Shown: positions 1 through 8,346 of the stretch, piece after piece
Numbering within the stretch: the stretch's first letter is position 1
Layout: every line of letters begins with the position of its first letter
From: Mycolicibacterium arenosum
GTDB lineage: Bacteria > Actinomycetota > Actinomycetes > Mycobacteriales > Mycobacteriaceae
Direction of reading: 5' to 3'
DNA: 64,000 bases
Assembly: GCF_024320865.1 (NCBI RefSeq)
Contig: NZ_JANDBD010000001.1
Location: forward strand, 124,001-188,000
Program-made: the position numbers and the translations under genes
The notes under the pieces: model-generated
Databases searched by the model: none
Told to the model about the DNA's origin: nothing
The model's input: the letters and a program-made list of their open reading frames with translations, nothing else

Positions 1-2
1 GC

Positions 3-743
3 ACGGCGCAACTGGTGCGCGCCGCCGGCGTACTGCCCGCGGACGGCAAGCGCAGCGTCATCCTCTATCTGCACGGCGGGGCGTTCCTGACGTGCGGAGT
101 CAATTCACACGGCAGGCTCGTCACCGCGCTCTCGAAGTTCGCGGACAGCCCCGCCCTGGTGGTCAACTACCGGATGATCCCCAAGCACTCGATCGGCCAG
201 GCGATCGACGACTGCTACGACGCCTACCAGTGGCTGCGCCTGACCGGTTACGAGCCCGAGCAGATCGTGCTCGCGGGCGATTCCGCGGGCGGTTATCTGT
301 CGCTCGCGCTGGCTGAGCGCATCCACGCCGACGGCGAACTGCCCGCCGCAGTGGTCACCATGTCGCCGCTCTTCGAGATCGACAACGACGGCCGCGCCCA
401 GCACCCGAACATGCGCTCGGATGCGATGTTCCCGCCCAAGGCGTTCGACGCGCTGGTGGAACTGGTCGAGCACGCCGCCGCACGGCGCGGCGAAGAGGTC
501 TACGAACCGCTCGACCACATCGAACCCGGCCTTCCGCGAACGTTGATCCACGTCTCCGGCTCGGAGGTTCTGCTCAACGATGCGCGAAAGGCCTCGCACA
601 TGCTGGCCGCGGCGGGCATCCCCGTCGAGATCCGCATCTGGCCCGGCCAGATGCACGTGTTCCAGCTGGCCTCCCCGGCGGTCAAGGAGGCGGAGCGGTC
701 GCTGCGCCAGATCGGCGAGTACATCCGCGAAGCCACCTGGTAG
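3..743 (+). CDS. lipU: Alpha/beta hydrolase (LipU-like esterase), 5'-truncated by the window
   Basis: This is a carboxylesterase of the hormone-sensitive lipase/GDXG group. The reading frame is open to the left edge, so the true start is probably outside; a GTG at 15 is the first possible start inside. The visible protein carries the oxyanion-hole motif HGGAF near its N-terminus, the nucleophile elbow GDSAGG about 70 residues later, and a C-terminal His in a QMHVF context. These complete a Ser-Asp/Glu-His triad. It lies 47 bp upstream of cbs, the same order as lipU-cbs (Rv1076-Rv1077) in M. tuberculosis, which is why I use the name. The substrate is not visible in the sequence; short-chain esters are typical for the family. 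Confidence 0.8.
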   Translation, partial: TAQLVRAAGVLPADGKRSVILYLHGGAFLTCGVNSHGRLVTALSKFADSPALVVNYRMIPKHSIGQAIDDCYDAYQWLRLTGYEPEQIVLAGDSAGGYLSLALAERIHADGELPAAVVTMSPLFEIDNDGRAQHPNMRSDAMFPPKAFDALVELVEHAAARRGEEVYEPLDHIEPGLPRTLIHVSGSEVLLNDARKASHMLAAAGIPVEIRIWPGQMHVFQLASPAVKEAERSLRQIGEYIREATW

Positions 744-790
744 CGATGCCCTGGATGGATCGGATTCTCGTCGCCTGACACGATGTGACC

Positions 791-2185
791 ATGCGCATCG
801 CAGGGCACGTCAGTGAGCTCATCGGCAACACACCTCTGGTACGGCTCAACTCCGTTGTGCCCGAGGGTTCGGGCGTCGTCGCCGCCAAGATCGAGTACCT
901 CAATCCGGGCGGCAGCAGCAAGGACCGCATCGCCATCAAGATGATCGACGCCGCGGAGGCCAGCGGCGAACTGAAGCCGGGCGGCACGATCATCGAACCG
1001 ACGTCGGGCAACACCGGCGTGGGCCTCGCGCTGGTCGCGCAGCAGCGCGGATACAAGTGCATCTTCGTCTGCCCCGACAAGGTCAGCGAGGACAAGCGGA
1101 ACGTGTTGCGGGCCTACGGCGCTGAGGTCGTCGTGTGCCCGACGGCGGTAGCGCCCGACGATCCGGACAGCTACTACAGCGTGTCCAACCGGCTCGTCGA
1201 GGAGATCGACGGGGGGTGGAAGCCCGACCAGTACTCGAACCCGATGGGACCCGAGTCGCACTACGAAACCACCGGCCCGGAGATCTGGGCCGACACCGAC
1301 GGCAGGGTCACGCATTTCGTGGCGGGCGTCGGCACGGGCGGAACCATCACCGGCACCGGCCGCTACCTCAAGGAGGTGTCGGACGGACGGGTTCAGGTCA
1401 TCGGCGTCGACCCCGAAGGGTCGGTGTACTCGGGTGGGACCGGACGGCCCTACCTCGTCGAGGGTGTCGGGGAGGACTTCTGGCCGTCGGCGTACGACCC
1501 CGAGATCGCCGACGAGATCATCGCCGTGTCCGACGCCGACTCGTTCGAGATGACGCGCAGGCTGGCACGCGAGGAGGCGCTGCTGGTCGGCGGTTCCTGC
1601 GGGATGGCGGCCGTCGGCGCGATCAAGGTCGCCGAGCGCGCCGGCCCCGACGCGGTCGTCGTCGTGCTGCTGCCCGACGGTGGACGGGGTTACCTCTCAA
1701 AGGTTTTCAACGACGCGTGGATGTCCTCCTACGGCTTCCTGCGCACCAGGCTCGACGGCTCGGCCGTCGAGGCGACGGTCGGCCACGTGCTGCGCGGTAA
1801 GTCCGGGGCCCTGCCCGACCTCGTCCACACCCACCCGTCGGAGACGGTGCGCGATGCGGTGGGCATCCTTCGCGAGTACGGCGTATCGCAGATGCCGGTG
1901 GTGGGTGCCGAGCCGCCCGTGATGGCGGGCGAGGTCGCGGGAAGCGTGTCCGAACGCGAGTTGCTGTCAGCCGTTTTCGAGGGCAGAGCAAAGCTCGCTG
2001 ACGCGGTCTCGCAGCATATGAGCCCGCCGCTGCCGCTCATCGGAGCGGGCGAACTCGTCAGCACCGCGGCCAAGGCGCTGCGCGAAAGCGACGCCGTCAT
2101 GGTCGTCGAGGAAGGCAAACCCGTCGGCGTTCTCACCCGCCACGATCTACTGGGCTTCCTCTCGGACGGGAATTCACGCCGGTAG
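791..2185 (+). CDS. cbs: Cystathionine beta-synthase
   Basis: This PLP enzyme condenses homocysteine with serine (or an activated serine) to form cystathionine. The N-terminal two thirds is the fold-type II catalytic domain, with the PLP lysine in the GGSSKDR motif and the phosphate-binding TSGNTG and GTGGT loops. The last ~125 residues form a CBS-domain pair (from about residue 335 to the end). From ATG 791 the protein is 464 aa, the length I recall for M. tuberculosis Rv1077, and its MRIAxHxSELIG N-terminus matches. A GTG at 785 would add only two residues. A weak -10 (CACGAT, 779-784) ends 6 nt before ATG 791. It works with metB downstream in sulfur amino-acid interconversion. Confidence 0.95.
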   Translation: MRIAGHVSELIGNTPLVRLNSVVPEGSGVVAAKIEYLNPGGSSKDRIAIKMIDAAEASGELKPGGTIIEPTSGNTGVGLALVAQQRGYKCIFVCPDKVSEDKRNVLRAYGAEVVVCPTAVAPDDPDSYYSVSNRLVEEIDGGWKPDQYSNPMGPESHYETTGPEIWADTDGRVTHFVAGVGTGGTITGTGRYLKEVSDGRVQVIGVDPEGSVYSGGTGRPYLVEGVGEDFWPSAYDPEIADEIIAVSDADSFEMTRRLAREEALLVGGSCGMAAVGAIKVAERAGPDAVVVVLLPDGGRGYLSKVFNDAWMSSYGFLRTRLDGSAVEATVGHVLRGKSGALPDLVHTHPSETVRDAVGILREYGVSQMPVVGAEPPVMAGEVAGSVSERELLSAVFEGRAKLADAVSQHMSPPLPLIGAGELVSTAAKALRESDAVMVVEEGKPVGVLTRHDLLGFLSDGNSRR

Positions 2186-2192
2186 CGCCGGT

Positions 2193-2206
2193 GTAAGTCG
2201 ACTTAC
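2193..2206. promoter_or_regulatory. 14-bp perfect palindrome, candidate operator
   Basis: GTAAGTCGACTTAC reads identically on both strands. It lies just after the cbs stop and about 165 bp upstream of the proline-rich membrane-protein cluster. Its placement suits a dimeric regulator site, but no regulator is recognisable from the sequence alone. Confidence 0.35.
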
Positions 2207-2254
2207 GCAACGGGTACGTTCGTCCCGAAAGTCGTTAGCATGGGCAAGAATTGC

Positions 2255-2277
2255 CCGCGGACCGGCGGTGTCCGTGG
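2255..2277 (+). terminator. Hairpin downstream of cbs
   Basis: CCGCGGAC (2255-2262) pairs with GTCCGTGG (2270-2277) through eight pairs, one of them G-U, around a 7-nt loop. No U-run follows, so this would be a U-tract-less mycobacterial-type terminator or a leader structure of the next operon. Confidence 0.35.
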
Positions 2278-2371
2278 TAGATGAAGTTCGGGTTATGGAC
2301 GTCAGATGCTGCCAGTTCTGAGATAGGGTTACACCGCTTGATTCCAGCTAATGTGATCTTGGAAGGCGTCC

Positions 2372-2719
2372 ATGACCGACATGCCACCTCCCCCGCCGGG
2401 GAACTACCCCCCGCCGCCGCCTCCCGGTGCCTTCCCGCCCCCCGGTGGACCCTTCCCCGGTGGCGCGCAGCCCGACAACAATCTGGTGTGGGCCATTCTC
2501 TGTACCTTGTTGTGCTGCCTTCCGCTCGGCATCGTGTCGATCATCAAATCGACCCAGGTGAGCGGATTGTGGGGATCGGGTCGCTACGCCGAGGCGCAGA
2601 AGGCGGCGGATGACGCGAAGAAGTTCGCGCTCTGGGGTGCGATCGCGGGCGCGGTGGTGATCGTGCTGTACGTCATCTTCGTGTTCATCCTCGGCGTCGG
2701 TTCGATGTCGTCGTACTGA
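2372..2719 (+). CDS. CD225/dispanin-domain proline-rich membrane protein
   Basis: This 115-aa protein has a Pro/Gly-rich cytoplasmic N-terminus (about residues 4-38) followed by a CD225-like unit. The first hydrophobic segment is LVWAILCTLLCCLPLG, then a short amphipathic loop with a KAADDAKK motif, then a second membrane helix from about residue 88. The re-entrant/helix plus TM arrangement and the CC-LPLGIVSI pattern are typical of the dispanin/IFITM family; the bacterial role is unknown. It is the first gene of a six-gene same-strand cluster of small membrane proteins ending at 5962. ATG 2372 has a GGAAGG-type RBS upstream. Confidence 0.75.
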   Translation: MTDMPPPPPGNYPPPPPPGAFPPPGGPFPGGAQPDNNLVWAILCTLLCCLPLGIVSIIKSTQVSGLWGSGRYAEAQKAADDAKKFALWGAIAGAVVIVLYVIFVFILGVGSMSSY

Positions 2720-2728
2720 CGCGACCCA

Positions 2729-3157
2729 GTGCAGGACACGCGACAGCCATGGGTGCTCACTCAACTAGGTCCTCCACTCGGCGTGGCCCTCGCGGCCGGG
2801 CTGGTGTGCGGGGCCGTGTGGATGGGGGATCCGACCACGCCCGGTGGCCCACTTCCGGTGTGCCCCACCAAAGTTCTGCTCGGCATCGACTGCCCCGGCT
2901 GTGGCAGCCTGCGCATGCTGTACTCGCTGCTCCACGGTGATATCGGTGACGCGGCGAGGTACAACGCGCTCGGCATGGTCGCCGTCGCGCTTCTGGTGTG
3001 GGCCTTCGCAGCGTGGACCTACGGGCGAATCGTGGGCCGCAGGATCACCAGCTGGCAGCATTACCGATGGTCCGCCGCCATCGCCCTCGCTCTGGTGGGG
3101 ACGTGGTTCGTCATCCGGAACATCCCGCTGCCGCCATTCACCGCGCTCTACGTCTAG
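2729..3157 (+). CDS. DUF2752 membrane protein
   Basis: This 142-aa membrane protein has a hydrophobic N-terminal helix, the CPxxxLLGIDCPGCGSLRM motif that defines DUF2752 (about residues 45-64), and two more C-terminal helices. The CPGCG cysteines suggest metal or redox chemistry at the membrane, but no function is established. It starts at GTG 2729, only 9 bp after the CD225 gene, and is probably co-transcribed and co-translated with it. The CD225 plus DUF2752 pairing suggests a shared membrane function; this is inference. Confidence 0.75.
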   Translation: MQDTRQPWVLTQLGPPLGVALAAGLVCGAVWMGDPTTPGGPLPVCPTKVLLGIDCPGCGSLRMLYSLLHGDIGDAARYNALGMVAVALLVWAFAAWTYGRIVGRRITSWQHYRWSAAIALALVGTWFVIRNIPLPPFTALYV

Positions 3158-3232
3158 CCAGGGCCCACGCATCATGGAAGACGTTGTGAGGCAAGAGATG
3201 TCAACCCAGCCGACCGACCCAAGGAAATCGCC

Positions 3233-3622
3233 GTGACCTATCCGCCACCCTACGGCTGGAACCCCGATGATCAGCCGCTCGGCTACCCGCCGGCTGGCGG
3301 CTATCCGCCGCCTGCCCCCTACCCGACGCCGGGTATGTACCCGCCGCCGCAGAACCGGACGAACGGAATGGCGCTCGCGTCGCTGATCTGCTCGGTCGCG
3401 GGTCTGGTGACGTGCGCTTTGAGTTCGGTTGTCGGTGTCATTCTCGGCGTCATCGCGCTCGGGCAGATCAAGAAGACCGGTGAGGAGGGACGCGGGATGG
3501 CCCTGGCGGGCGTCATAGTCGGCGGCGTTGTGACGGCGTTGATGATCGTCGGCGTGATCCTCTACTTCGTGTTCATCGTCTGGGCCATCAACGAAACCTC
3601 CTACGACTACTCAAACTACTGA
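3233..3622 (+). CDS. DUF4190-type proline-rich membrane protein
   Basis: This is a 129-aa protein. Residues 1-42 are a Pro/Tyr/Gly-rich tract (YPPPYG, GGYPPPAPYP repeats). Two membrane helices follow, separated by the short loop ALGQIKKTGEEGRGMALAG that characterises DUF4190. The start is GTG 3233, preceded by AAGGAAATC. It is the third gene of the proline-rich membrane cluster. Function is unknown. Confidence 0.75.
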   Translation: MTYPPPYGWNPDDQPLGYPPAGGYPPPAPYPTPGMYPPPQNRTNGMALASLICSVAGLVTCALSSVVGVILGVIALGQIKKTGEEGRGMALAGVIVGGVVTALMIVGVILYFVFIVWAINETSYDYSNY

Positions 3623-3665
3623 ACCATCGAGACCCACCGCGCCGACCACCGAACGGGAGTTCGTC

Positions 3666-4580
3666 ATGACCTATCCACCTCCGCCGCCCGGCGGCTACCC
3701 GCCCCCGCCCCCGCCCCCCGGCGGTTATCCGCCGCCACAGCAGCCCGGGGGATACGGGCCTCCGCAACAGCCGCCCGGCTACGGACCGCCGCCGCAGCAG
3801 CCGGGTGGCTACCCGCCACCGCCACCGGCCGGTTATCCGCCACCGCAGCAGCAGGGCGGTTACCCCGGTGCACCGCAGCCGCCGGGCTACCCGACCAAGG
3901 CCGAGGTGAACATCGGCGAGGCGTTCGGCTGGTCGTGGAACAAGTTCAGCAAGAACGCCGTCGTGCTCATCGTCCCCACCCTGGCGTACGGCGTGATCAT
4001 CGGCATCGTCTTCGCGCTGGTCTTCGGCCTCGCCGTGTTGGTGGCGCCGGACTACTACTCGGACGCCGGCTACTTCGCTGCGAGCTTCGGCTTTCTCAGC
4101 ATGGTGGTGTTCTTCCTCGGCCTCATCGTGATCGCGGTGCTGGCCGGGGCGTTCCAATCCGCTTATCTGGGCGGTCTTCTGGACATCGCAGACGGAAAGC
4201 CGGTGGCGATCGGCACGTTCTTCGCGCCGCGCAACCTCGTCAACGTCATCATCGCGAGCCTGATCATCGGCGTCGCGTCCGCGGTCGGCAGCCTGGTGAT
4301 CGTCGGATCGTATGTTGTCGCGTTCTTCACCATCTTCGCCGTGGTCATCCTCGTTGAGCGCAACGTCGCCGCGATCGACGGGATCAAGTCGAGTTTCGAG
4401 ATCGTCAAGAACAACGTCGTACAGGTGCTGCTTACATACCTGATCGTCGCGGTGATCACGACCGTCGGGGCGTTCCTGTGCCTGATCGGACTGCTCGTCG
4501 CGGGCCCCGTCGCGGGGCTGTACCTCATCTACTCGTACCGCACCCTGACCGGCGGACAAATCGCGCCGCTTACGCCATAA
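3666..4580 (+). CDS. Proline-rich polytopic membrane protein
   Basis: This 304-aa protein has an exceptionally long Pro/Gly/Tyr/Gln repeat tract over residues 1-75 (units such as PGGYPPP and QQPxGYGPP). The next segment, FGWSWNKFSKNAVVLIVP, resembles the cytoplasmic lead-in of DUF7544/GlpQ-membrane-domain-like proteins. About five to six hydrophobic helices follow, with IDGIKSSFEIVKNN between the later ones. The start ATG 3666 follows GGGAGTTCGTC. It sits 43 bp after the DUF4190 gene. No catalytic residues are apparent. The tract makes this region low-complexity and able to mislead homology searches. Confidence 0.7.
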   Translation: MTYPPPPPGGYPPPPPPPGGYPPPQQPGGYGPPQQPPGYGPPPQQPGGYPPPPPAGYPPPQQQGGYPGAPQPPGYPTKAEVNIGEAFGWSWNKFSKNAVVLIVPTLAYGVIIGIVFALVFGLAVLVAPDYYSDAGYFAASFGFLSMVVFFLGLIVIAVLAGAFQSAYLGGLLDIADGKPVAIGTFFAPRNLVNVIIASLIIGVASAVGSLVIVGSYVVAFFTIFAVVILVERNVAAIDGIKSSFEIVKNNVVQVLLTYLIVAVITTVGAFLCLIGLLVAGPVAGLYLIYSYRTLTGGQIAPLTP

Positions 4581-4644
4581 ATCACCCGAACGTTGATCTT
4601 GTAGGCAAAGATCTACCCGTCCAACCACGAAAAGGGGAGTTTCC

Positions 4645-5325
4645 GTGACCACACCTCCGCCACCGCCCCCGCCGGGCGGCCCGCCGCCACCACCGCCCCC
4701 ACCAGGTGGGTACGGCCCCCCTCCCGGCGGTGGCTACAACCAACCTCCGCCGCCCCCGCCGGGTGGCGCGTACCCGCCTCCGCCGCCTCCGCAGGGCGGC
4801 TACGCACCGCCTCCTCCCGGAGGGTCCGTCGGTGCCCTTCCGACGGACGCGTACACCCCGTGGCTGACCCGCGTGCTCGCCTGGCTCATCGACTACGTGC
4901 CGGTGTTGATCCTCACCGGTATCGGCTACGGGCTGTTCTTCGCGTTCACCGATTGCAGTTCCTACGACGAGACTTTCGGCACCTCCGGACTCGACGAGTA
5001 CTACAGCGCTGAGGTCTGTACTCCCGGCGGGCTCAGTTACGTGTCGCTGCTCGGGCTTTCGGCTCTGTCGTTTGCGTACGTCATCTGGAATTACGGCTAC
5101 AAGCAGGGTACGACCGGCCAGAGCATCGGCAAGGGCATCATGAAGTTCAAGGTGGTCGGCGAGGCATCCGGCCAGCCGATCGGTTTCGGAATGTCAGTCG
5201 TGCGTCAGTTCGCCCACGTGATCGACGCGGCGATCTGCTACATCGGGTACCTGTTCCCGCTGTGGGATGCCAAGCGACAGACCATCGCCGACAAGCTGAT
5301 GAAGACGGTCTGCCTGCCAGCCTGA
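4645..5325 (+). CDS. pra: Proline-rich antigen homologue, RDD-family membrane protein
   Basis: This 226-aa protein has a Pro/Gly repeat tract (residues 1-60) followed by an RDD domain. The domain begins PWLTRVLAWLIDYVPVLIL, where the Arg and Asp give the family its name. Later it contains YKQGTTGQSIGKGIMKFKVV and ends DAKRQTIADKLMKTVC. RDD proteins are three-helix membrane proteins, some with proposed transport roles. It occupies the position of pra (Rv1078), between cbs and metB, and resembles the M. leprae proline-rich antigen. The start is GTG 4645, after GGGGAGTTTCC. Confidence 0.85.
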   Translation: MTTPPPPPPPGGPPPPPPPPGGYGPPPGGGYNQPPPPPPGGAYPPPPPPQGGYAPPPPGGSVGALPTDAYTPWLTRVLAWLIDYVPVLILTGIGYGLFFAFTDCSSYDETFGTSGLDEYYSAEVCTPGGLSYVSLLGLSALSFAYVIWNYGYKQGTTGQSIGKGIMKFKVVGEASGQPIGFGMSVVRQFAHVIDAAICYIGYLFPLWDAKRQTIADKLMKTVCLPA

Positions 5326-5339
5326 TGGGTAGCTCGCAT

Positions 5340-5371
5340 CTCGGCCCGCCAACGGTGATTGGCGGGCCGAG
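5340..5371 (+). terminator. Strong hairpin between pra and the second RDD gene
   Basis: CTCGGCCCGCC (5340-5350) pairs perfectly with GGCGGGCCGAG (5361-5371) around a 10-nt loop. It begins 15 nt after the pra stop codon. There is no U-tract, but the position and an 11-bp GC-rich stem fit a transcription terminator that separates the next RDD gene. Confidence 0.6.
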
Positions 5372-5393
5372 TCGCGACTGGCTCTCATGTGAC

Positions 5394-5399
5394 TATTGT
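5394..5399 (+). promoter_or_regulatory. -10 element of the second RDD gene
   Basis: TATTGT lies 8 nt upstream of ATG 5408 and directly after the hairpin at 5340-5371. This suggests independent, near-leaderless transcription. Confidence 0.4.
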
Positions 5400-5407
5400 T
5401 CTCAACG

Positions 5408-5962
5408 ATGACGCAGTCACCCCCGCCTGTCGGAGACCAGCTCAATGCGGGTGCAGCGCGGCCCCTGATCGATCTGCCCCGGCACGCCTACACGTCCTGG
5501 CTGAAACGAGTGGGCGCCGTGTTGATCGATTTCGCCCCGGTCTGCGTCCTCCTCGCCGTCGGCATCATCGTGTTCATCTCAACACGGGTGTGCGTCGATT
5601 ACCCGATAGCGGGCCTGGGCACCGACGAGAAGCCTTTCCTGCAGCAGTCTTGCGGCGCAACCGCCGTCGGGCAGTGGGCCCTTGCGTTGTTCCCCTTCGC
5701 GGCGATCGCCTTCCAGGTGTGGAATTACGGCTACAAGCAGGGCGTCACTGGCTCGAGCCTCGGCAAGGGCATCATGAAGTTCAAGGTGGTCAGCGAGGTG
5801 ACCGGCCAGCCGATCGGGTTCGGCAGGTCGATAGTCCGTCAGATCCTGCACGTTCTCATCGACGGTCTGCTCCTCAACGTCGGCTACCTGTTCCCACTGG
5901 TCGACGACAAGCGCCAGACGTTCGCCGACAAGATCGTCAAGACGGTGTGCGTGCCCGTCTAG
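5408..5962 (+). CDS. RDD-family membrane protein, pra paralogue lacking the proline tract
   Basis: This is a 184-aa paralogue of the preceding gene. It shares WLKRVGAVLIDFAPV, NYGYKQGVTGSSLGKGIMK and DDKRQTFADKIVKTVC but has only a short N-terminus in place of the Pro/Gly repeats. The near-identical RDD core points to local duplication followed by loss or gain of the low-complexity head. I chose ATG 5408 rather than TTG 5396 because a -10 hexamer lies 8 nt upstream. It is convergent with the acyl-CoA dehydrogenase (6-bp gap). Confidence 0.8.
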   Translation: MTQSPPPVGDQLNAGAARPLIDLPRHAYTSWLKRVGAVLIDFAPVCVLLAVGIIVFISTRVCVDYPIAGLGTDEKPFLQQSCGATAVGQWALALFPFAAIAFQVWNYGYKQGVTGSSLGKGIMKFKVVSEVTGQPIGFGRSIVRQILHVLIDGLLLNVGYLFPLVDDKRQTFADKIVKTVCVPV

Positions 5963-5968
5963 TCGCGT

Positions 5969-7138
5969 TCAGCGGAAAGCGCTCACCCCGGTGAGCGCTT
6001 CGGCGATCACCAGCTGGTGGACCTCCGAGGTGCCCTCATAGGTCAGCACCGACTCGAGGTTGTTCGCGTGCCGGATCACGGGGTACTCCAACGTGATTCC
6101 GTTGGCGCCCAACAGCGTTCGGCACTGCCTGGCGATCTTGATGGCTTCGCGAACGTTGTTGAGCTTGCCGACGCTGACCTGCTCCGGCTTGATCCGGTCG
6201 GTGTCCTTGAGCCGGCCCAGATGCAGGGCGAGCAGCTGCGCCTTACCCAATTCCACTGCCATGTCGGCGATCTTGGCCTGCGTCAGCTGATACGCGCTCA
6301 GCGGCTTGTCGAACACCTCGCGCGTGCCGACGTAGGCGAGCGTCGTCTCAAGGCAGTCCCGTGCGGCGCCGACGGCACCGAAGACGATGCCGAACCGAGC
6401 CTCCGACAGGCACGCCAGTGGACCCTTCAAGCCCTGCGCGCCCGGCAGCCTCGCGTCCTCGGGCAGCCGCACGTCGTCGAGGGTGAACTCCGAGGTGACC
6501 GACGCCCGCAGCGACATCTTGTGCGTCATCTCGCGCGCGGTGAAGCCGGGTGTCGACGTCGGGACGGCGAAGCCGATGACGCCCTCCTTGGACCGCGCCC
6601 ACACGATGGCGACGTCGGCGATCGAGGCGTTGGTGATCCACATCTTGGAGCCGTTGAGCACCCAGTCGGACCCGTCGCGGCGGGCGGTCGTGCGCATCCC
6701 GCCGGGGTTCGATCCGTAGTCCGGCTCGGTGAGGCCGAAGCAGCCGATCAGGTCGCCTGCCGCCATTCCCGGCAGCCACTGCTCGCGCTGCTCCTCGCTG
6801 CCCCAGTGGTGGATCGCGAACATGGCGAGCGACCCCTGAACGGAGACGAGGCTGCGCAGTCCGCTGTCCACGGCCTCCAGCTCCTGGCACACCAGCCCGT
6901 AGGCGGTGGCCGTCGACCCGCTGCAGCCGTAGCCCTTCAGGTGCATGCCCAGCAGGCCGAGCTTGCCGATCTCCTGCGCGAGGTCCCGGACCGGCACCTC
7001 GCCCTTCTCGAACCACTCCGCGATGTGCGGACGCAGCCGCTGCTCGCCGAACTGGCGGACCATCGTCCGTAGCTCCAGGTCTTCGGCGGTCAGCAGCGAG
7101 TCGAGGTCCAGAAGTGCTTCAAGGGGAGTAGCGGCCAT
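5969..7138 (-). CDS. Glutaryl-CoA-dehydrogenase-like acyl-CoA dehydrogenase
   Basis: This is a 389-aa FAD enzyme. FGLTEPDYGSNPGG is the flavin-contact motif, and TYEGTSEVHQLVIAEALTG near the C-terminus carries the catalytic Glu. KGYGCSG and DSGLRSLVSVQGSL match the part of glutaryl-CoA dehydrogenases that includes the substrate-binding Arg. It therefore probably oxidises glutaryl-CoA to crotonyl-CoA in lysine/tryptophan breakdown, although mycobacterial FadE7-type enzymes look similar. It is transcribed alone and diverges from metB across a 35-bp gap. It interrupts the pra-metB order known from M. tuberculosis. Confidence 0.85.
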   Translation of the reverse strand: MAATPLEALLDLDSLLTAEDLELRTMVRQFGEQRLRPHIAEWFEKGEVPVRDLAQEIGKLGLLGMHLKGYGCSGSTATAYGLVCQELEAVDSGLRSLVSVQGSLAMFAIHHWGSEEQREQWLPGMAAGDLIGCFGLTEPDYGSNPGGMRTTARRDGSDWVLNGSKMWITNASIADVAIVWARSKEGVIGFAVPTSTPGFTAREMTHKMSLRASVTSEFTLDDVRLPEDARLPGAQGLKGPLACLSEARFGIVFGAVGAARDCLETTLAYVGTREVFDKPLSAYQLTQAKIADMAVELGKAQLLALHLGRLKDTDRIKPEQVSVGKLNNVREAIKIARQCRTLLGANGITLEYPVIRHANNLESVLTYEGTSEVHQLVIAEALTGVSAFR

Positions 7139-7160
7139 GCGGCCATCCTCTCACCGCGGC

Positions 7161-7166
7161 TACGCT
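7161..7166 (+). promoter_or_regulatory. -10 element of metB (leaderless layout)
   Basis: TACGCT ends 7 nt before ATG 7174, placing the transcription start at or next to the A of the start codon. The intergenic gap to the divergent gene is only 35 bp, so the -35 region would overlap that gene's start. Confidence 0.5.
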
Positions 7167-7173
7167 AAGCGCG

Positions 7174-8346
7174 ATGAGTGAGCAGCGTTCCACAGCCGAC
7201 GCGTACCGCGCGTACGGCCCGTCGACCAAGGCGATCCACGCCGGCTACCGGCCCGATCCGGCCACCGGTGCGGTCAACGCGCCGATCTACGCCAGTTCGA
7301 CGTTCGCCCAGGACGGCGTCGGCGGACTGCGCGGCGGGTTCGAGTACGCCAGAACCGGCAACCCCACCCGCGCCGCGCTCGAGGCCAGCCTCGCAGCCGT
7401 CGAGCACGCGTCCTACGGCCGGGCCTTCGCCTCGGGCATGTCCGCCACCGACTGTGCGCTGCGCGCGGTCCTGCGGCCGGGCGATCACGTCGTCATCCCC
7501 GACGACGCCTACGGTGGCACGTTCCGGCTCATCGACAAGGTTTTCACGCAGTGGGGGATCGAGCACACCCCGGCGGCGTTGACAGACCTCGACGCGGTGC
7601 GCGCCGCCGTCACGCCGACCACGAAGCTGATCTGGGTCGAGACGCCCACCAACCCGCTGCTGTCGATCGCCGACATCGCGGGCATCGTCGCGCTGGCGTC
7701 CGAGTCGGGCGTCAAGGTTCTGGTGGACAACACGTTCGCCTCGCCTGCGCTGCAGCAGCCGCTGCGGCTCGGCGCCGACGTGGTGCTGCACTCGACGACG
7801 AAGTACATCGGCGGCCACTCCGACGTGGTGGGCGGGGCGCTGCTGACGAACAACGAGGAACTCGACGACGCGTTCGCGTTCCTGCAGAACGGCGCCGGTG
7901 CGGTACCGGGGCCGTTCGACGCCTACCTGACGATGCGGGGGTTGAAGACGCTGCCGCTGCGGATGCAGCGGCACAGCGAGAACGCCGCACTGATCGCCGA
8001 GTTCCTCGTCGAGCATCCCGCCGTCGACACCGTGCTCTATCCGGGGCTGCCGCAGCACCGCAATCACGCGGTGGCCGCGCAGCAGATGAGCGGGTTCGGC
8101 GGCATGGTCTCGGTGCGACTGCGAGGCGGAGCCGACGCCGCGCGAAACCTGTGCTCGCGCACCGAGATATTCATCCTCGCCGAGTCGCTCGGCGGCGTCG
8201 AGTCGCTGATCGAGCACCCCGGCGCCATGACCCACGCGTCCACGGCGGGCTCGCAACTGGAAGTGCCGGACGATCTGGTGCGGCTGTCGGTCGGCATCGA
8301 GGACGCCGCCGATCTGCTCGGGGACCTGGAACAGGCGCTACGTTAG
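7174..8346 (+). CDS. metB: Cystathionine gamma-synthase
   Basis: This 390-aa Cys/Met-metabolism PLP enzyme joins an activated homoserine ester to cysteine, giving cystathionine. Visible motifs are YARTGNPTR near residue 60, a substrate/PLP Tyr in SGMSA, DNTFASP around residue 190, and the Schiff-base Lys in HSTTKYIGGHSDVVGG. The C-terminal LGGVESLIEHP is diagnostic of the family. The position matches metB (Rv1079). It complements cbs upstream, so both transsulfuration directions are encoded within 8 kb. Its 3' end overlaps the convergent GPP34 gene by 9 bp. Confidence 0.93.
   Translation: MSEQRSTADAYRAYGPSTKAIHAGYRPDPATGAVNAPIYASSTFAQDGVGGLRGGFEYARTGNPTRAALEASLAAVEHASYGRAFASGMSATDCALRAVLRPGDHVVIPDDAYGGTFRLIDKVFTQWGIEHTPAALTDLDAVRAAVTPTTKLIWVETPTNPLLSIADIAGIVALASESGVKVLVDNTFASPALQQPLRLGADVVLHSTTKYIGGHSDVVGGALLTNNEELDDAFAFLQNGAGAVPGPFDAYLTMRGLKTLPLRMQRHSENAALIAEFLVEHPAVDTVLYPGLPQHRNHAVAAQQMSGFGGMVSVRLRGGADAARNLCSRTEIFILAESLGGVESLIEHPGAMTHASTAGSQLEVPDDLVRLSVGIEDAADLLGDLEQALR

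Noticed and set aside
3588..4652. Minus-strand frame opposite the proline-rich membrane gene
   Set aside because: Antisense of Pro/Gly codons gives artificial Arg/Gly/Ala-rich open frames; no start signal or motif.
3666..4810. Tandem PGGYPPP-coding repeats considered as a possible CRISPR-like or minisatellite array
   Set aside because: The repeats keep the reading frame, vary in codon use and encode a proline-rich protein head; there are no uniform spacers.
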